Source: Pyrrhosoma nymphula (lineage: Eukaryota; Arthropoda; Insecta; Odonata; Coenagrionidae). From it: a DNA stretch of 64,000 bases. Position 1 is the first letter of the stretch. Every line of letters begins with the position of its first letter. The translations under genes and the position numbers were made by a program. Of the stretch, positions 11,714 to 23,120 are shown piece by piece. The notes beneath the pieces were generated by a model. That model was not told where the DNA came from and made no database searches. It was given only the letters and a program-made list of their open reading frames with translations. The stretch is taken from the NCBI GenBank assembly GCA_963573305.1, contig OY754334.1, forward strand, positions 30,559,614 through 30,623,613, written 5' to 3'.

Positions 11714-13998
11714 CTGATGCAGAAAATCTATTATACAAAATAAGGACTGGTTGTTTATTCTTCATTATTCCGATATCTTTTGTCTTCTATCAGTCTAATA
11801 ATGACATCGACGTTCTGCAAATTATGGGCTATTATAATAGAACTTTATATCGATCTTCGATAAAGCGTTTATTCCAAATCGTGAATATCAACTAGGTTGG
11901 AGTTGGAAATGGATTTTATGATTAATTATCCTGATATTCCATCTTCTAAAGCGGTTATTACACGCAGGAGTTGACTCCTATACGAGTCCTCTTGGAAGGT
12001 GGACTTGAACGTCTATCATACCTGCTGCTATACGAGTTCACCATCGATAGTGAAAAGTTCGATACTTGGACGGAATAGCCGCCGTCCTAGTTGTGGAGGC
12101 GATTATCGACCAACTATTCAGACGGACGAGCGGAAGTCGCACGCTTAAAATGGATTCCGCCACAAATATGACGGATGTGGAAAAGTTTTACCTGCTTAAG
12201 TTGATGCTAGTAAACTTAAATAAATCTTAATTGAGGCATGTATGAAATGTTTGAAATGGAGTCGGGCATCATGGTCGACCCGATATAAATTGATCAGATA
12301 GGATTCAAGTTGTGTGTGTATAAGGGGCTTAACGGTATTCCGTTAGTTGATCGTCTTTTGTCTATTGATTCTATATTTTGTCGTCTATCGATCGTTATTA
12401 TTTCGATATATCGTGGCAGTCTCTTCCAAATTTCCGATATCCCACTCCTCGCAGCCTCTCTCCGAAATTTGCATATCCCCCTGTGAGGCAGCCAGCCAAC
12501 CGTTCTCCATCTTCACCCCAACCCATTGTAACCTCCCCCCACTCCGCCCTCCCCCTACCCCTTCTTACCAGTACCGGGCATCTCATCTCCCGTAGGGGTT
12601 AATTGGCAGTCCTGACCCCGTGGTCTCGTTCTCTCAAACGCCCTTGACGCTTCTGCTCCTCTGAGCGGTGCATTCTTACATACATACGTACACATACAAT
12701 GTATGTGACCTCTCTCTCTCTCTCTCTCTCTCCTATCTCCCCTAAACAAACACTGCAACATGCCTTCCACCACCCAGACCAGAAACTTTAAGACGGGATA
12801 GTACATACCTCGTGAATTGAAACCTCGAGTGTAAAATGTGGCTTCACTCATGGAAGTTAAGGCGGCTTTGTACATGGAAGATGACTTCCATAGAAGTAGC
12901 GGGTGTGGCGATATCTCGAATCTTATCGCTACATGCAGGACATCGTTCTTCTTACTCATTGCTTCCTGCTTGTACGCATGAAAAAGAATAGCGGAACTAA
13001 AAAAGCGTAATTATTCAGTATATACTCTCACAATTATTGGATTCTTTCAGTTTATTTTTATTTGTACGTTGTAAACGAAATTTTGCAGCCAACCTGTTCG
13101 TATCTTTGCTTTTAGGATTTATTTATAGAGCTTAACGTTTGCCCAAAAAATAATTACAGAGCAAACAAAAAAATACAAAACACAGTAAAATCAATGAAAA
13201 TTTTACAGAAATCTCGAAACACATAAAAAAACTATAGCATTTATCAATTTACCAAAGAGACTTCTTTGTTGACATAAATCAAATTTATCAAAGTAGGTAG
13301 TTGTTAAAAGTTCGGCACATTCTGTTCTGCGGTGAGCGTTCACGGTAGATTGATTTTACCCTCCTCATCTTGAATTTTCTTTTTAATCTTACACTATTGC
13401 TAGGCACTACATAATTAATTTTGCTAATTAATTCACTATTTCCTCCAGTATCAAGTAAAGTATATAAGTAAGATGGATCGCATATGGTTCTTCTTTTTCA
13501 CTTATGGTTCTTTATTTATAAAATCGCAGTAAATGCGCTGTATAGAACTACCAAGACGACGGTCGATATCCTGCTTTGAATTTAAATCATACTGAAACAG
13601 ACCTAGTGAAAACTACAATTGTATAGTAATACAATAATTAATATACAATTGTAAAACAGCATTATTTAGCAATTTCTACGATGAAGTTGAGCGTAACAAT
13701 AGTTTATAGCATAATTAAATTCAACTCAATCGTTATACATTTCATTTGTCTTTAAACGATTGTATAAATCGTCAAAATACAATATTAAATACAAAATACA
13801 ATACAAAATACAATATTATCCTATTTAATGGACGCCCATACTTATACATGTAACCGTGACTTGCAAGCGACTTACGAGCTACTGTCATGTAAGTAACGTC
13901 CTTGTGTGAAGGCGAATTCACCCTTCAGCGGTAGTTTCGAGTGAAGCGATATCTCGTCATGTATCGCTACCAGAGAGAACATAAAGAGGAGGACGAAA
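11714..13998. other. No gene recognised; pyrimidine tract and (TC)n
   Basis: A pyrimidine-rich stretch lies at 12425-12570. The remainder is AT-rich sequence with no frame resembling a known protein. A TACAAAATACAATA-type short repetition occurs near 13775-13815. Confidence 0.5.
12711..12732. repeat. (TC)11 microsatellite
   Basis: Perfect TC dinucleotide run of 22 bases, preceded by an ACATACATACGTACACATA stretch. Confidence 0.95.
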
Positions 13999-14085
13999 GC
14001 GACAGTGGCTGCAATAGTTTTTGGCGCAGTCCGCCATGTTCTTAGCAAGTTTTATCCTGGTCAGTCGATAATTAAACAGTTGCAA
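13999..14085 (+). repeat. Dispersed repeat, family K (copy 1)
   Basis: GCGCAGTCCGCCAT followed by (G/A)TTCTTAGC(A/G)AG and CAGTCGATA is shared with 34727-34812 in the same orientation. Both copies begin with TGGCTGCAAT. The copies differ by scattered substitutions. It is too short to classify. Confidence 0.6.
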
Positions 14086-14232
14086 ACTATGCGAGCGAGT
14101 GGCTTTTTCATTAAGAGACAAGATTACTTGGATGTAATATCAAACGTTCACATCGTGTCTAATTTTGATATTTTTGTGTCTAATGCAACAATACTGGACT
14201 CCATTTTATCGAAGGGAAAAGCTTGGTATTAA

Positions 14233-15480
14233 AATAAGCGAGTTCATTGGTGTAAACCCTATAAACCACATGTAAACCCCAGACTCTTGAGTCGCTACTT
14301 GTAGGGCATCTTCCTGCTTACACGTTGCAGCCTTTCATTCATTTCGTTTCAGCCATTTCAGCCTTTCCGGAAATATAAAGAATAGCGAATGTAAACAATA
14401 GATATGGCGATTTAGAATATTACCGAATTTCGACAATCAGTGCTTTTGTACTCTGCGCTCCTTGAGTTTCTTAGGCGTTTGTGGAATGATTAAATTTATA
14501 TTAATTGAATTAAATATAAATATATACATATGTAAAGCGTATTAGGTAAGTTTGAAAATAATTTTATACTCGGTATTCAAGACAGGAGCAGTCACAAAGT
14601 GTTTCCTTTAAGTAGTCCATAACATAACTAGCATCTCTCAAGTGGGCGTATATAATTAAATTTCTGGCAAAAGTCCTCCTTCGGCAAATTAATTTTTTAT
14701 AAATGTTTTTAATCCTAGCTCGCAGGCATGCGTTTCAGATTTCACCGGATACAATGCGAAGTTATCGGAGAATCGGAAGCCACTCGCGAGCAAAATGATA
14801 GGATGAGTATTTTCCTTAGAACTTATAACCGTGGTTGCCAGTGTGCCAATTACTATCCCTATCGGCCCCTACTGCCATAGGAGTCAGTGCTCACACACCA
14901 AAGTGCTACTTGCGAGAGAGTAATAGGCCACTGCTGCAGAAGTAACTTCCGTGTGTGAAGCCTCCTCAAGACGAACGAGAAAGGTACTAATCTTTCGTAT
15001 TCAGTGGGAACACTCATGTTATGCGGATTAAGGCCAGTCATTCATGTGACCTTAATTCATGTGAACCTCTTCTGTAGGATACGATTTCCCTCCCTATTAA
15101 TTTGAATTTACCATTCGTTAAACGTAAACGTCCGGAAAAAGATGAATCAGCTTGTCTTTAAATAACTTATGACAAATTTTCTAATCACTGCGATTGCACA
15201 AATGATGTGATACGCAGTCGCGCGTACGGGTGCAAAGATATATTATATAAAGTTTTTCATGGCGAATTTCACCATCTTTGGTGTTTAAATAGGTACGTAT
15301 TCGTTCTTTTTTCTGGTAGAGGTTGTGACTTAGTAAACACCTAAGTAATTTATTATCATATTCTGTTAAATTAATTTTAGATTGAATTAGGAATTCAACT
15401 ACTAATATTTTACAGCCGCATACCCTTATATCCTAACTCTATTTATTTCTTTATATCAGCATGCGTCACTCATAATGAAT
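14233..15480. other. Intergenic, no gene recognised
   Basis: AT-rich sequence without a supported gene. Small frames lack recognisable motifs. Confidence 0.5.
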
Positions 15481-15514
15481 AAAGCCACTTGGTAATCTTC
15501 CACAGATTTATTTA

Positions 15515-15557
15515 TTTGACACGACGCGTTTCACCACACTGTGGCATAATCATGGTG
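15515..15557 (-). ncRNA. Hammerhead-ribozyme-like motif (degenerate core)
   Basis: Read on the minus strand: ACAC, then AUGAUUA in place of CUGANGA, a UGCCAC/GUGGU stem, GAA, the palindrome ACGCGU, then C and GUGU. GUGU can pair with the upstream ACAC as stem I. The palindromic stem III followed by UC matches the other loci in this window. Two core positions differ from consensus, so self-cleavage is unlikely. Downstream AAATAAATAAAT and a GAACTTCCACCATATCCAGCCTG-type flank resemble the sequence beside the other copies. Confidence 0.5.
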
Positions 15558-15604
15558 TTTATTCATTATGAATATCGAGAACTTCCACCATATCCAGCCT
15601 GAAA

Positions 15605-15950
15605 CAGTTGTATTTAGCATGCGTCACCTTTCATAATCTTGAAGCCTATTTTCTTCCTTCCTATTCCCCGCTTACCCATCATCTCTTTACGGCCTTCAGC
15701 ATCACTTCGCACGTCATTATCTCTTCCAACCACCTACTTTGCCTTCTCCTAATCTCCTCCAGCAGCTTCCTCTCCTCGCCTTTCCAATGCAATTAGAACT
15801 TCCTCGTTTGCCTTCCTTTCTGGCCGCCGCACTTTCTCCATTCTCCTCCTCACCTTCATCTCGGATGCATGCAGCCTCTTCTCATCCCCTTTCGTCATAG
15901 CTCTCGTTCCTGCATCATACAAAGCAACACTCCACATCTAACTCTTCATC
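15605..15950 (-). pseudogene. LINE reverse-transcriptase C-terminal fragment
   Basis: The minus-strand frame 15937-15749 reads a peptide containing VWSVALYDAGTRAMTKGDEK and RRMEKVRR. This closely follows the region after the reverse-transcriptase domain in many arthropod LINEs, where it usually reads YGAETWTL..D...L.AFEMW..RRM. The match continues past a stop into EEIRRRQSRW at about 15730 and then into further broken frames. It lacks the catalytic core, so it is a 5'-truncated dead copy. The fragment at 30320-30700 covers an overlapping segment of a similar element. Confidence 0.7.
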
Positions 15951-16102
15951 GGTCTTTTCTTTACATTTTTGTACCAAATCTTCATCATCAATTCTGAGCT
16001 AACATTAAAAACTTGAACTTTATATTCTCAGTCGTAACTTTGTGAAAATCCATATCGACAGAATCAATACAAACTTTGTAACTTTCACAATGAATTTTAT
16101 TT

Positions 16103-16167
16103 AATACGACCGGCTTCATCGCATAGGCGACGTCTTCAGACCTTCATGCATAGGCGACGTCTTCAGA
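16103..16167 (-). ncRNA. Hammerhead-like motif with partial duplication
   Basis: On the minus strand the sequence reads CUGAAGA, a GUCGC/GCGAU stem closed by CUAU, GAA, then GCCGGU and C. The CUGAAGA core is a perfect consensus match and the stem II is 5 bp. Stem III has lost one palindrome position compared with ACCGGU elsewhere. A second CTGAAGACGTCGCCTATGC lies directly upstream (16167-16149), so the first half is duplicated. The outer copy overlaps the stop end of the frame at 16144-16551. AATAAAATTC follows, as at other loci. Confidence 0.55.
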
Positions 16168-16551
16168 TGAAATTAAATTATGAAGAGATAAGCGTTGAAC
16201 TATAAATTTAATGTTCTCGTGAATTTTACACAAACATGTTTCGTGCCCACTAATCTTTAGATTCATGATCCAAAAAGGTTTTAGTTGGTAAAATATAGTA
16301 CGACTTAATTTTAACGTAGGATCTTGTGACTTAAATTTCTCGTACAAATTATGAACTGTGTCAAGTAAATACCTTTTTCTTTTTGAAACTTTATGTTTAG
16401 TAACTGTGTCTTTGACTCCTGGAGCCAAGATAGAATTTTCATCGTTTTCAAAGAAAATTTTAACCTTTTGAGCAAACTCTGATTTGATAATTTGCAAATT
16501 TGGACGTAATATTTGAATACTTAGTGAATTTGAATTTTTATATCTCTTCAT
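16144..16551 (-). pseudogene. Transposon-type protein fragment, family not named
   Basis: A 135-codon minus-strand frame with ordinary amino-acid use, unlike the low-complexity frames nearby. It contains FFENDENSI, TVTKHKVSKRKRYLLD, a FYQLKPFWI block and an ETCLCKIHENIKF block with a Cys-x-Cys-x(2)-His arrangement. I recall similar blocks (KKDTVTR.K..KQKR..., CRLRPFWV, TCLCK.HEN) in uncharacterised multicopy proteins of insects and hydra that are probably encoded by a DNA transposon, but I cannot name the family. Upstream, at about 16560-16635, another minus-strand frame (SSWESYKKSWDDETVF) may be its continuation across a frameshift. It ends inside a hammerhead-like repeat, so the 3' end has been replaced or truncated. 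Confidence 0.5.
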
Positions 16552-16639
16552 AGAAGAAACTAACTAAATTTGAAAACTGTTTCATCATCCCATGATTTTT
16601 TGTAACTTTCCCAAGAACTATTCTCATAAGGCTTTTTAC

Positions 16640-18535
16640 TCAATTCAATCAATTAATTTGTTCAAATAGGTCTTAAAATAGATCAAAATACATGGAAAAC
16701 GATTAGTTCCATTGATTTTTATACATTTACTCTATCTATTTTATGTATATATATATATGAATTTGTATAGATATTTTTGAGATTTTTGCGTGATTGACAA
16801 ATACAGTAATATTTTATACCTACACTTAGCACTTTTCAGGAATGTGTAATATTACAAACACTAACAATGACTTACTTTATTACATCATTTACACGTATTA
16901 TGTGATTGTGCCAGCTTAAAATGTCAATATTAATTCCCAGTTACGCATAGAGATATTTAAAAAATTAGCCATAAATGATGCTTCAGTATTGAGGCACACT
17001 TCTTTAAAAGGTTTCAAAATCTTTCTTTGAATGTCTTATACACGATTCATTCATAAATAATGTAAAAATATCAATGCGGAAAAATCTAGAGCGATAAAAC
17101 CGAAAGATTGTCCAATTGATGCAAATGCAGTAACGCTAAAATTTTCCTCGAATATGTACCTTCATTTTTTTAGGCACATCAATGAAAGTAAATGAGATTA
17201 ATATCTGAAAATGTGAAATTTTATCTCAGAAAAATTCAAATCGATTAATGCAACGCTGAAAAAGTTATAGGGAAAATATTTATTTAATATTTCCCCGTCA
17301 CAATGTAAAATTGAAAAATTAAGGGATTTTTCAGATAAAATGTAACATTCCCTGTTTATTCGGTTACTTAGCAACGGTTTTTTATATTCGGTTACTTAGC
17401 AACGAAATACGTTGTAAATTGTTGTATGCTTATAAAATTACATAATTTTAAATTGCATTTGGTCTCGGCTTGAAATATATCGCTTAGTCAAAAAATAAAT
17501 CAGAGTAACATAGGTAGCTCAAGTTAGGCGGATTTCCCCATGTATTCTATAAAAAATACTTACTGTTACTTGTTACGAATTTCCGCACGGAAAAGTTTCT
17601 TCGTTGTGACTTTGCATGCATTGTGAAAGTGCGTAGCAGGTTAAAAATGTGTTCGTGAGTGAGATAATTAGTCAGCGTCTTCGGTGGATTAATTGTCAGG
17701 GCGTGATGTACAACCGAGATTACTCGTTAGCATGACACATGCCATTAAAGTTTTCAGTTCCCCTTTCGATAGCTAGCCACGTATCCTCTCACCGTTCCAA
17801 ACCCCTTCCAGCTTTACCACCAACCCGTCCCCCACTCATTCCGGCAATTCCAGCGGGATAGTGTGCCTAAAAAAAAAGAATGACTCCCCTTTGACCTTCC
17901 TTGCTTACCCTCTGGCTGCTGCTTGCTGCTTTTATTCCTCGCCTGCTCCCCCATAGTGCTCTCGCGTTTTTCGTTTCGAGCTGACCTCCGTGGCTCCAGA
18001 GGCGGTGAATGTATGGAGCTGAGCTGCACTTAAGAGAGGCTGAAAGATGGGAGGGATGAAAAAAGGAAGCGAAAAATGATGAAAAAAAAGAAAAAAAATG
18101 ATCCTTTTTTTATTTTTTAAAGCTTTACCCTTGTGGCTATTGAGGGAGGGAGATAAGGTGGGATGCCCGAATTGTGTACGTGGGTACTTCTTCTTTTTTA
18201 TGTTTTTTTTTCGCCAGTCGGGCAGCCAGGATGTGAGGGTGAAGCATGTGCATGTGTCGTGTGGGTTGCATTTTCCGGAGTCTTATAGAGTTCGCAGAGG
18301 TAGGTTTTAGGCGAGGTAGATTCCGAAAAAAATATGAAAAAATATAACAGATATCTTTTCACCTGGGAAATTGTCACCGATAATTAAGCCGTGTAGCGTT
18401 AAATGTACCTGTTTTGGTCGCCTGGGTCGCGTGTCACTTTTTGGATGAAGTGGTTGAGTGTGAAGATTCAAGTCAGTGCGATACTTTTCCTGTTGTTTAT
18501 GTTCTGATTTGAAAAAAAAATATTAACTTAATTCA
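16640..18535. other. Intergenic, no gene recognised
   Basis: AT-rich. Contains a short direct repeat ATTCGGTTACTTAGCAACG at about 17359 and 17386, and a purine-rich A/G stretch near 18055-18105. No coding signal. Confidence 0.5.
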
Positions 18536-18537
18536 GA

Positions 18538-18730
18538 AAGGTTTTTTCGGGTTTTCTGTCGAGTTAGGGGCTCCATATCTGCCGTCGTTTCGAAGAACGA
18601 CTTGTTCTTCATTTTCAAGGCTTCTGAAGGGCGTTTATTCAGAAGCCCTGAAGATGAAGAACAAGTCGTTTTTCGAAACTTCGGTATACATGGAGCCTCT
18701 AACCCGACGGAATAGCTGAGAAATCTTTCT
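18538..18730. repeat. Fold-back repeat carrying a hammerhead-like motif
   Basis: The left arm (about 18550-18628) and right arm (about 18641-18722) are inverted copies separated by a short AGGGCGTTTAT spacer. Landmarks are GGGCTCCATAT versus ATACATGGAGCC, and GAACGACTTGTTCTTCATT versus AATGAAGAACAAGTCGTT (with small differences). The transcript of either strand would form a long hairpin. Confidence 0.85.
18648..18686 (+). ncRNA. Hammerhead-like motif with UUCG-capped stem III
   Basis: CUGAAGA at 18648-18654 is followed by a 7-bp stem II (GAAGAAC with GUUUUUC), GAA at 18675-18677, then AC-UUCG-GU at 18678-18685 and A at 18686. This gives a consensus core, a stable UUCG tetraloop and a UA in the cleavage position. 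Stem I pairing is weak, so activity is doubtful. The opposite arm on the minus strand has the degraded core UUGAAAA. Confidence 0.55.
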
Positions 18731-19594
18731 GCACCAGATTCGTAGGGAAAAACCTTTGATATTTTATGAACTTAATGTTTGGCTGAATTTTAAAGTTTCA
18801 TTGATTTACAAAGGAGGGAAACAGTTTTTTTTGCATGATCCGGGTTCAGATTATATTTTCATTCGATAATTACTGTTCTGTGGATATTATTTTCTACTCT
18901 CCTCTGAACTTAATTTACTCTCGTGGACTGGGAGGGTAGTAAGTTGGATTGACTAAGGACTTCCTAGAATGTGAGAAGAACCTGTATGAGGGCATATCAG
19001 CTATTGGAAATGATGAATCCCCAAGGACATAATTAAGAGGCTCCTTAGGCATGATCTTAGTGGGGCGCTTGAATGCAAAAAGAGAAGGTTAAAACCAATA
19101 AGCCCAGATGTTTACTTTGTTACATTCTTCTTCAGAGGCTAAGTTTTTTATGAAGTACCTATATTGCTGAATTTTCTTTTAATTAAACTTGTCCTTTGAG
19201 TGGCTTTCAGGTGGGGTTCCTTCATTAAACAACAATGCAATGTGCTATCATAAGCAGACGGCTTGAAACAGTTGCAATGAGAAATGATCCTAATTATCCT
19301 AGGAAATTCGAACCCTTGCGTTAATGAATAAAGCAATAGGTAGGTATACTTCGTTGACTAACGCTCAATATGATTTAACTAAGGATTGTCATTAACGATG
19401 CAGATCTGGAGTTTTTCTTTTAGTAATCTAATTGACTCATCTGCAAATTGGTAACAGGCAGAGATTTTTAACATTTTTCTAGAAAAAATCTCATCGGTCT
19501 AATGCAGACTCAGGGACCAAATGTATCCAGGCGTCAAATTGACGAAGAAAGTGAATAGTGATGGTATTTCATTATAAATACTTAAAATTAAGAC
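18731..19594. other. Intergenic, no gene recognised
   Basis: No frame or repeat that I can assign. Confidence 0.5.
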
Positions 19595-20153
19595 TTAAGG
19601 AGGTCCGCCGCGACTGTGTGAGTCAAAACAAATACTAAATTCCACATTTTTGATATTTTGTCAAAAAAAATCCTGCTTTCACTGATGAAATGCGTTACCC
19701 ATAGAAACCCAAAAGTAAGGTACAAAATATGCAGATTATTCCACGAATGTACTTCAAATTAGCACTTTTTTCCAGCCATAGGAGCCGACTACAGCGCCAT
19801 TTTCTACGAATTACCGCATTTTGACTTCAATTACGGCATTAATTCTCCAATAACTAGAAAAATAAGGTGGTAAGATGCCTGTATTTTATTTTTAGTCTAT
19901 TTCTCTGGATTATTTTCTTCTAAGAGACAGTTTTCCATGAAAATGGCATTTGTTTTTTTTGGAAAAATACTATTTTTCCTCGTGTTTCTCTCATTCCCTC
20001 TTTGAACACCATGTAATTTCAAGTTCAATTAGAGAGTAATACAGCGTGGAAAGGTATTATTTTGCTGTTCATACCAGATAGAGAACAACGTTTTCTACAA
20101 GTAGACAGAATATGAATAAAGTGACATTTAAGTCATTTTACGGTGGAACCACC
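19595..20153 (-). mobile_element. Family A TIR element (copy A2)
   Basis: It starts TTAAGGAGGTCCGCCGCG and ends CGGTGGAACCACC, imperfect inverted termini of the form GGTGGTTCC(A/G)CCG. It is about 560 bp and aligns over its whole length with 31816-32379 and, inverted, with 27205-27954. Shared blocks include GATGAAATGCGTTACC, TGCAGATTATTCCACGAATG, GACTTCAATTACGGCAT, ACCATGTAATTTCAAGTTCA and GACATTTAAGTCATTTTACGG. Non-coding, MITE-like. Confidence 0.9.
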
Positions 20154-20828
20154 ATAGATTATCCTTTTAGAAGCTTTGTTAATATCATAATTAAGTTTTA
20201 AGATATTTATTAGTAATTTTCGATACGTCTGCTTCGACTTTACATGATCGGTATTTCCAACATTAACATTCAGGCTACTTCATATTTTCAGTTGATTTTT
20301 AAACCCCTTAACTGTCTTATTACCAAGATTAAAAATTAATAAGATGTTTCGGCATTAGGATGGTTGCGACCCGGATGAAGAAGCTGCCGAAATAGCTGGA
20401 TTTACCATAATTTATTCAGCGCGAATAGTAGTTTTGTTTTTCTATTTGTTCTGCTGTGAAGCTGGCGTCCTATATTAAAATTTTAAAAACCCACAACTTT
20501 ACTGATAATGTTTAAGTGCTATGTTACGTGCTTCGTTTTAATAAAGTGAATACTGATGAAATACGCTTCAAATTATTTTATCTGGTATTATTTGAGCATA
20601 GAGAATAGAGATACTTCTATTTCATGATCTAAGAACAGCTGAGAGACACTCGTCATTTCGTGAATAACAGCCTTATACTGTAGGTACTATTTATCTTAGG
20701 TGTCGACCAAGATGTGCTTATCCGAATTCCAGTAGCGTGTAGTTATCTAAAATACTTAAGTATGAATAAATTTACCAGACGGTAATCAGCCAGTCCAGAA
20801 GGGTTGATTTTCCTAATATTCTAAAGAT

Positions 20829-21354
20829 ATTCATGTCGTACGATACCGTCTTATCTATAGGTTGTTTGCGGTAAACAATAGTACATAATATATGATAATT
20901 TGATGAAAGAAGTAAAATATTTTAACTCAGTTAAATATATTTATTTACTCATTATTTTAAGCAGAGATATTATAGCCAAGTAAAACGTTTTGTGATCTCA
21001 ATTTAAAAAAAATGTATTGTTGAATTACAATTAGCTTCTAAAAACATTTTGAAAATCTCGCAGAAGTACTTCGAAAACTTTAATTTTTTTAACCTCCACC
21101 ATCTCTCTGTCAAATATGCCGGGAGGAAATGATCAGCTTCCGTGCATTTTATTATAATTCTTTCTCAAGTATGTCAATAAATATTGGCAGGTTCAATTAT
21201 ATGTTTGTTTTGTTTCTATAGGTAACGAAGCTACACAGGAGCATGTTACTATGAACAGTGCAAACAATACGATCTCGTATTTCTGTCAAAAGTGTGAAAA
21301 TACAATGCGTTTTATGGACAAAGAATTTCTTGTAGACGGCATACGACATGAATA
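20829..21354 (+). mobile_element. Family D TIR element (copy D1)
   Basis: The left end TATTCATGTCGTACG and the right end CATACGACATGAATA are inverted repeats. The element is about 525 bp. The right half contains two units of the family D subrepeat starting at 21244 and 21278. Matching copies occur at 28060-28651 and, less complete, near 43.9, 47.5 and 51.3-52.3 kb. No transposase is present. Confidence 0.8.
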
Positions 21355-21449
21355 ATGATTTATTCTTGTGTTCCTAAGTCATGTTCTTGTACTCATTGTG
21401 TGAACTCACCTTACGTTTACTACGTTAAAGTGGGTTCACGTACAATAAG

Positions 21450-21851
21450 TTGACGTCTAATAAGTTTCGCCGTACCCTTCAGAACACATTTCAAGCTGCA
21501 ATAAGACATTGCAAAATTTTGTCCAAGGAATGCCATGACTTTCATATAAGGGGTCTTGAAGAGAGTATTCCCCATGATGTGAAATCCATCTGGTCCCGTG
21601 TACATAGCCTGAAGTCCCCTCCTGCCACTCCTTCAAGAATGTTCTACAACTCAGCTGAAGCTTGCGACTATTTCAGCAAGTGTTCAAATCATCTGTTCGC
21701 CGATTATTTTGCGTCTATTTTCAATGAAGCTGTCACCCCAGCGCTAACTCTTGACTACAAACTGAACCTTCCCCTTCCCTTCCTCCCTCGTCAGGCTAAT
21801 TTCTTCCCACGTGCCGCTCCACCCACCCCTTCAAGGAAAGTGTGCCGGTAA
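21450..21851 (+). pseudogene. LINE (Jockey/CR1-like) ORF2 linker fragment
   Basis: A 133-codon frame reads as the region between endonuclease and reverse transcriptase of Jockey/CR1-type elements. It has a basic start (NKFRRTLQNTFQAAIRHCK), then IWSRVHSLKSPPATPSRMFY, then CSNHLFADYFASIF. Related elements show FW.YV.SLK......P..M.......... .IC..FA.FFSSVF. The endonuclease before it and the reverse transcriptase after it are absent, and similarity stops near 21800. This is a truncated dead insertion. The clade is uncertain. Confidence 0.65.
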
Positions 21852-22327
21852 CAAGAAAGTCTGAGTCAGAATCTGGAAGTCGTTTAATGCCTTTACGTAA
21901 CCACATCGTCTTTTATTTTCGAGGATAGTTAAAAATCGGCAACCGAGCGAACGGTTGAGGGGAAGAGGACATCGATACGGAAACCAATTCCAATATAGCA
22001 TTGACCTCAATTCCCTCTTTATTTATTTTCTCCAGGCGCTTTCATCTGGTTTCTTTTGTTTCAATCTCCCTCGAACTCGAAAAAAGCCGAGGATCGATGT
22101 CGCGCCACGAATTTCCACCGAGGGTTGGGACACGTTACACCGAAATCCTCTGAAACACACGACACACTCATGAACACACGGAATGTATGGCCTCCCGAGT
22201 TTGAAAAAGTCACAGAAAGGGAAATGTATTTCCAAAAGTATCCAGCGAACGCGTATTATATAATCGATATGATTAGTGCTTGGCTGCTTGAAATCTCATT
22301 CCGTAGCTATTTTCACTTTGACGAACA

Positions 22328-22715
22328 GTCAATGAGAACATACTTTTTTTGTAGATTTTCGCAGCTCATTGTACATCTTGCTATTCAGGCTTTTGGTTTT
22401 GCAAGTAATTATTTTATATTTTGCAACAGTTTCGCCGTGCTAGTCAGAACAACAATGGTCTTTTTAAAAAAAAATAAATAAAGAATTCCTGGAGTTGATG
22501 ATTTTGAGAAGTAAAAATTAATTTCGAAGACGTCTCTTAATTTTTACTTCTCAAAATCATCGACTGGTGGAAATGTTTATTTATTAAAAAAAACATTGTT
22601 GTTCTTAAAGCCCGACGAAGCCGGCAGCGTAGCACGGCGAATCTGTTGCAAAATATTAAATAATTACTCGCAGAACCATAAGCCTGAATAGCAAGATATA
22701 CAATGAGAACATAGT
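22328..22715. repeat. Large fold-back repeat
   Basis: The left arm (22328-22529) and right arm (22531-22715) are inverted copies meeting near 22530. The central AATTTTTACTTCTCAAAATC is perfectly paired. The arms encode mirrored short peptides (VHLAIQAFGFASNYFIFCN on plus, VYLAIQAYGSASNYLIFCN on minus), which is a symmetry effect rather than evidence of coding. The right arm contains about 20 extra bases around 22615-22635. Confidence 0.85.
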
Positions 22716-23120
22716 TATTGCCGCTAGGTCTAGAAAACTGGGTTTCTTTTGATGATTTCGTGCACAATGTCATATACTTACATACCTCGTTCGCTCCTGT
22801 TACATTCATGCATTGCTTCATACATGCTCTCCTGTTCTTTAGTCTTTTGATATTTCTCCTCTTCGGTGTATCCCACCGCATTCACCCATAACTTTACGGT
22901 CTACCATTTCATCTTTCTCCATTCACTCCACTGTCTTTATATATGTACTGTATATCTGCTTCGTTATTAGAGTCTCTTCCATTCTCTTAACACAGCCTAA
23001 CCAACAAAACACACTCCTTTCATATGTGTCTGTTACCGTAGAACAATAATTACCGGACGTTTCAATGTTAAAATATTTTTTCTCTATGATCAAGAGGAAT
23101 TTTTTGGCAAAAATATGTAG
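22716..23120. other. Intergenic, no gene recognised
   Basis: No assignable features. The frame at 22537-22881 on the minus strand extends from the fold-back and is not supported. Confidence 0.4.

Noticed and set aside
22328..22450. Possible hammerhead on the minus strand of the left arm (CUGACUA...GCGAAACUGUUGC)
   Set aside because: The core G is replaced and there is no stem II of useful length.
21955..22481. Frames of 72-141 codons before and inside the fold-back
   Set aside because: No family recognised, and the 3' part is the palindrome arm.
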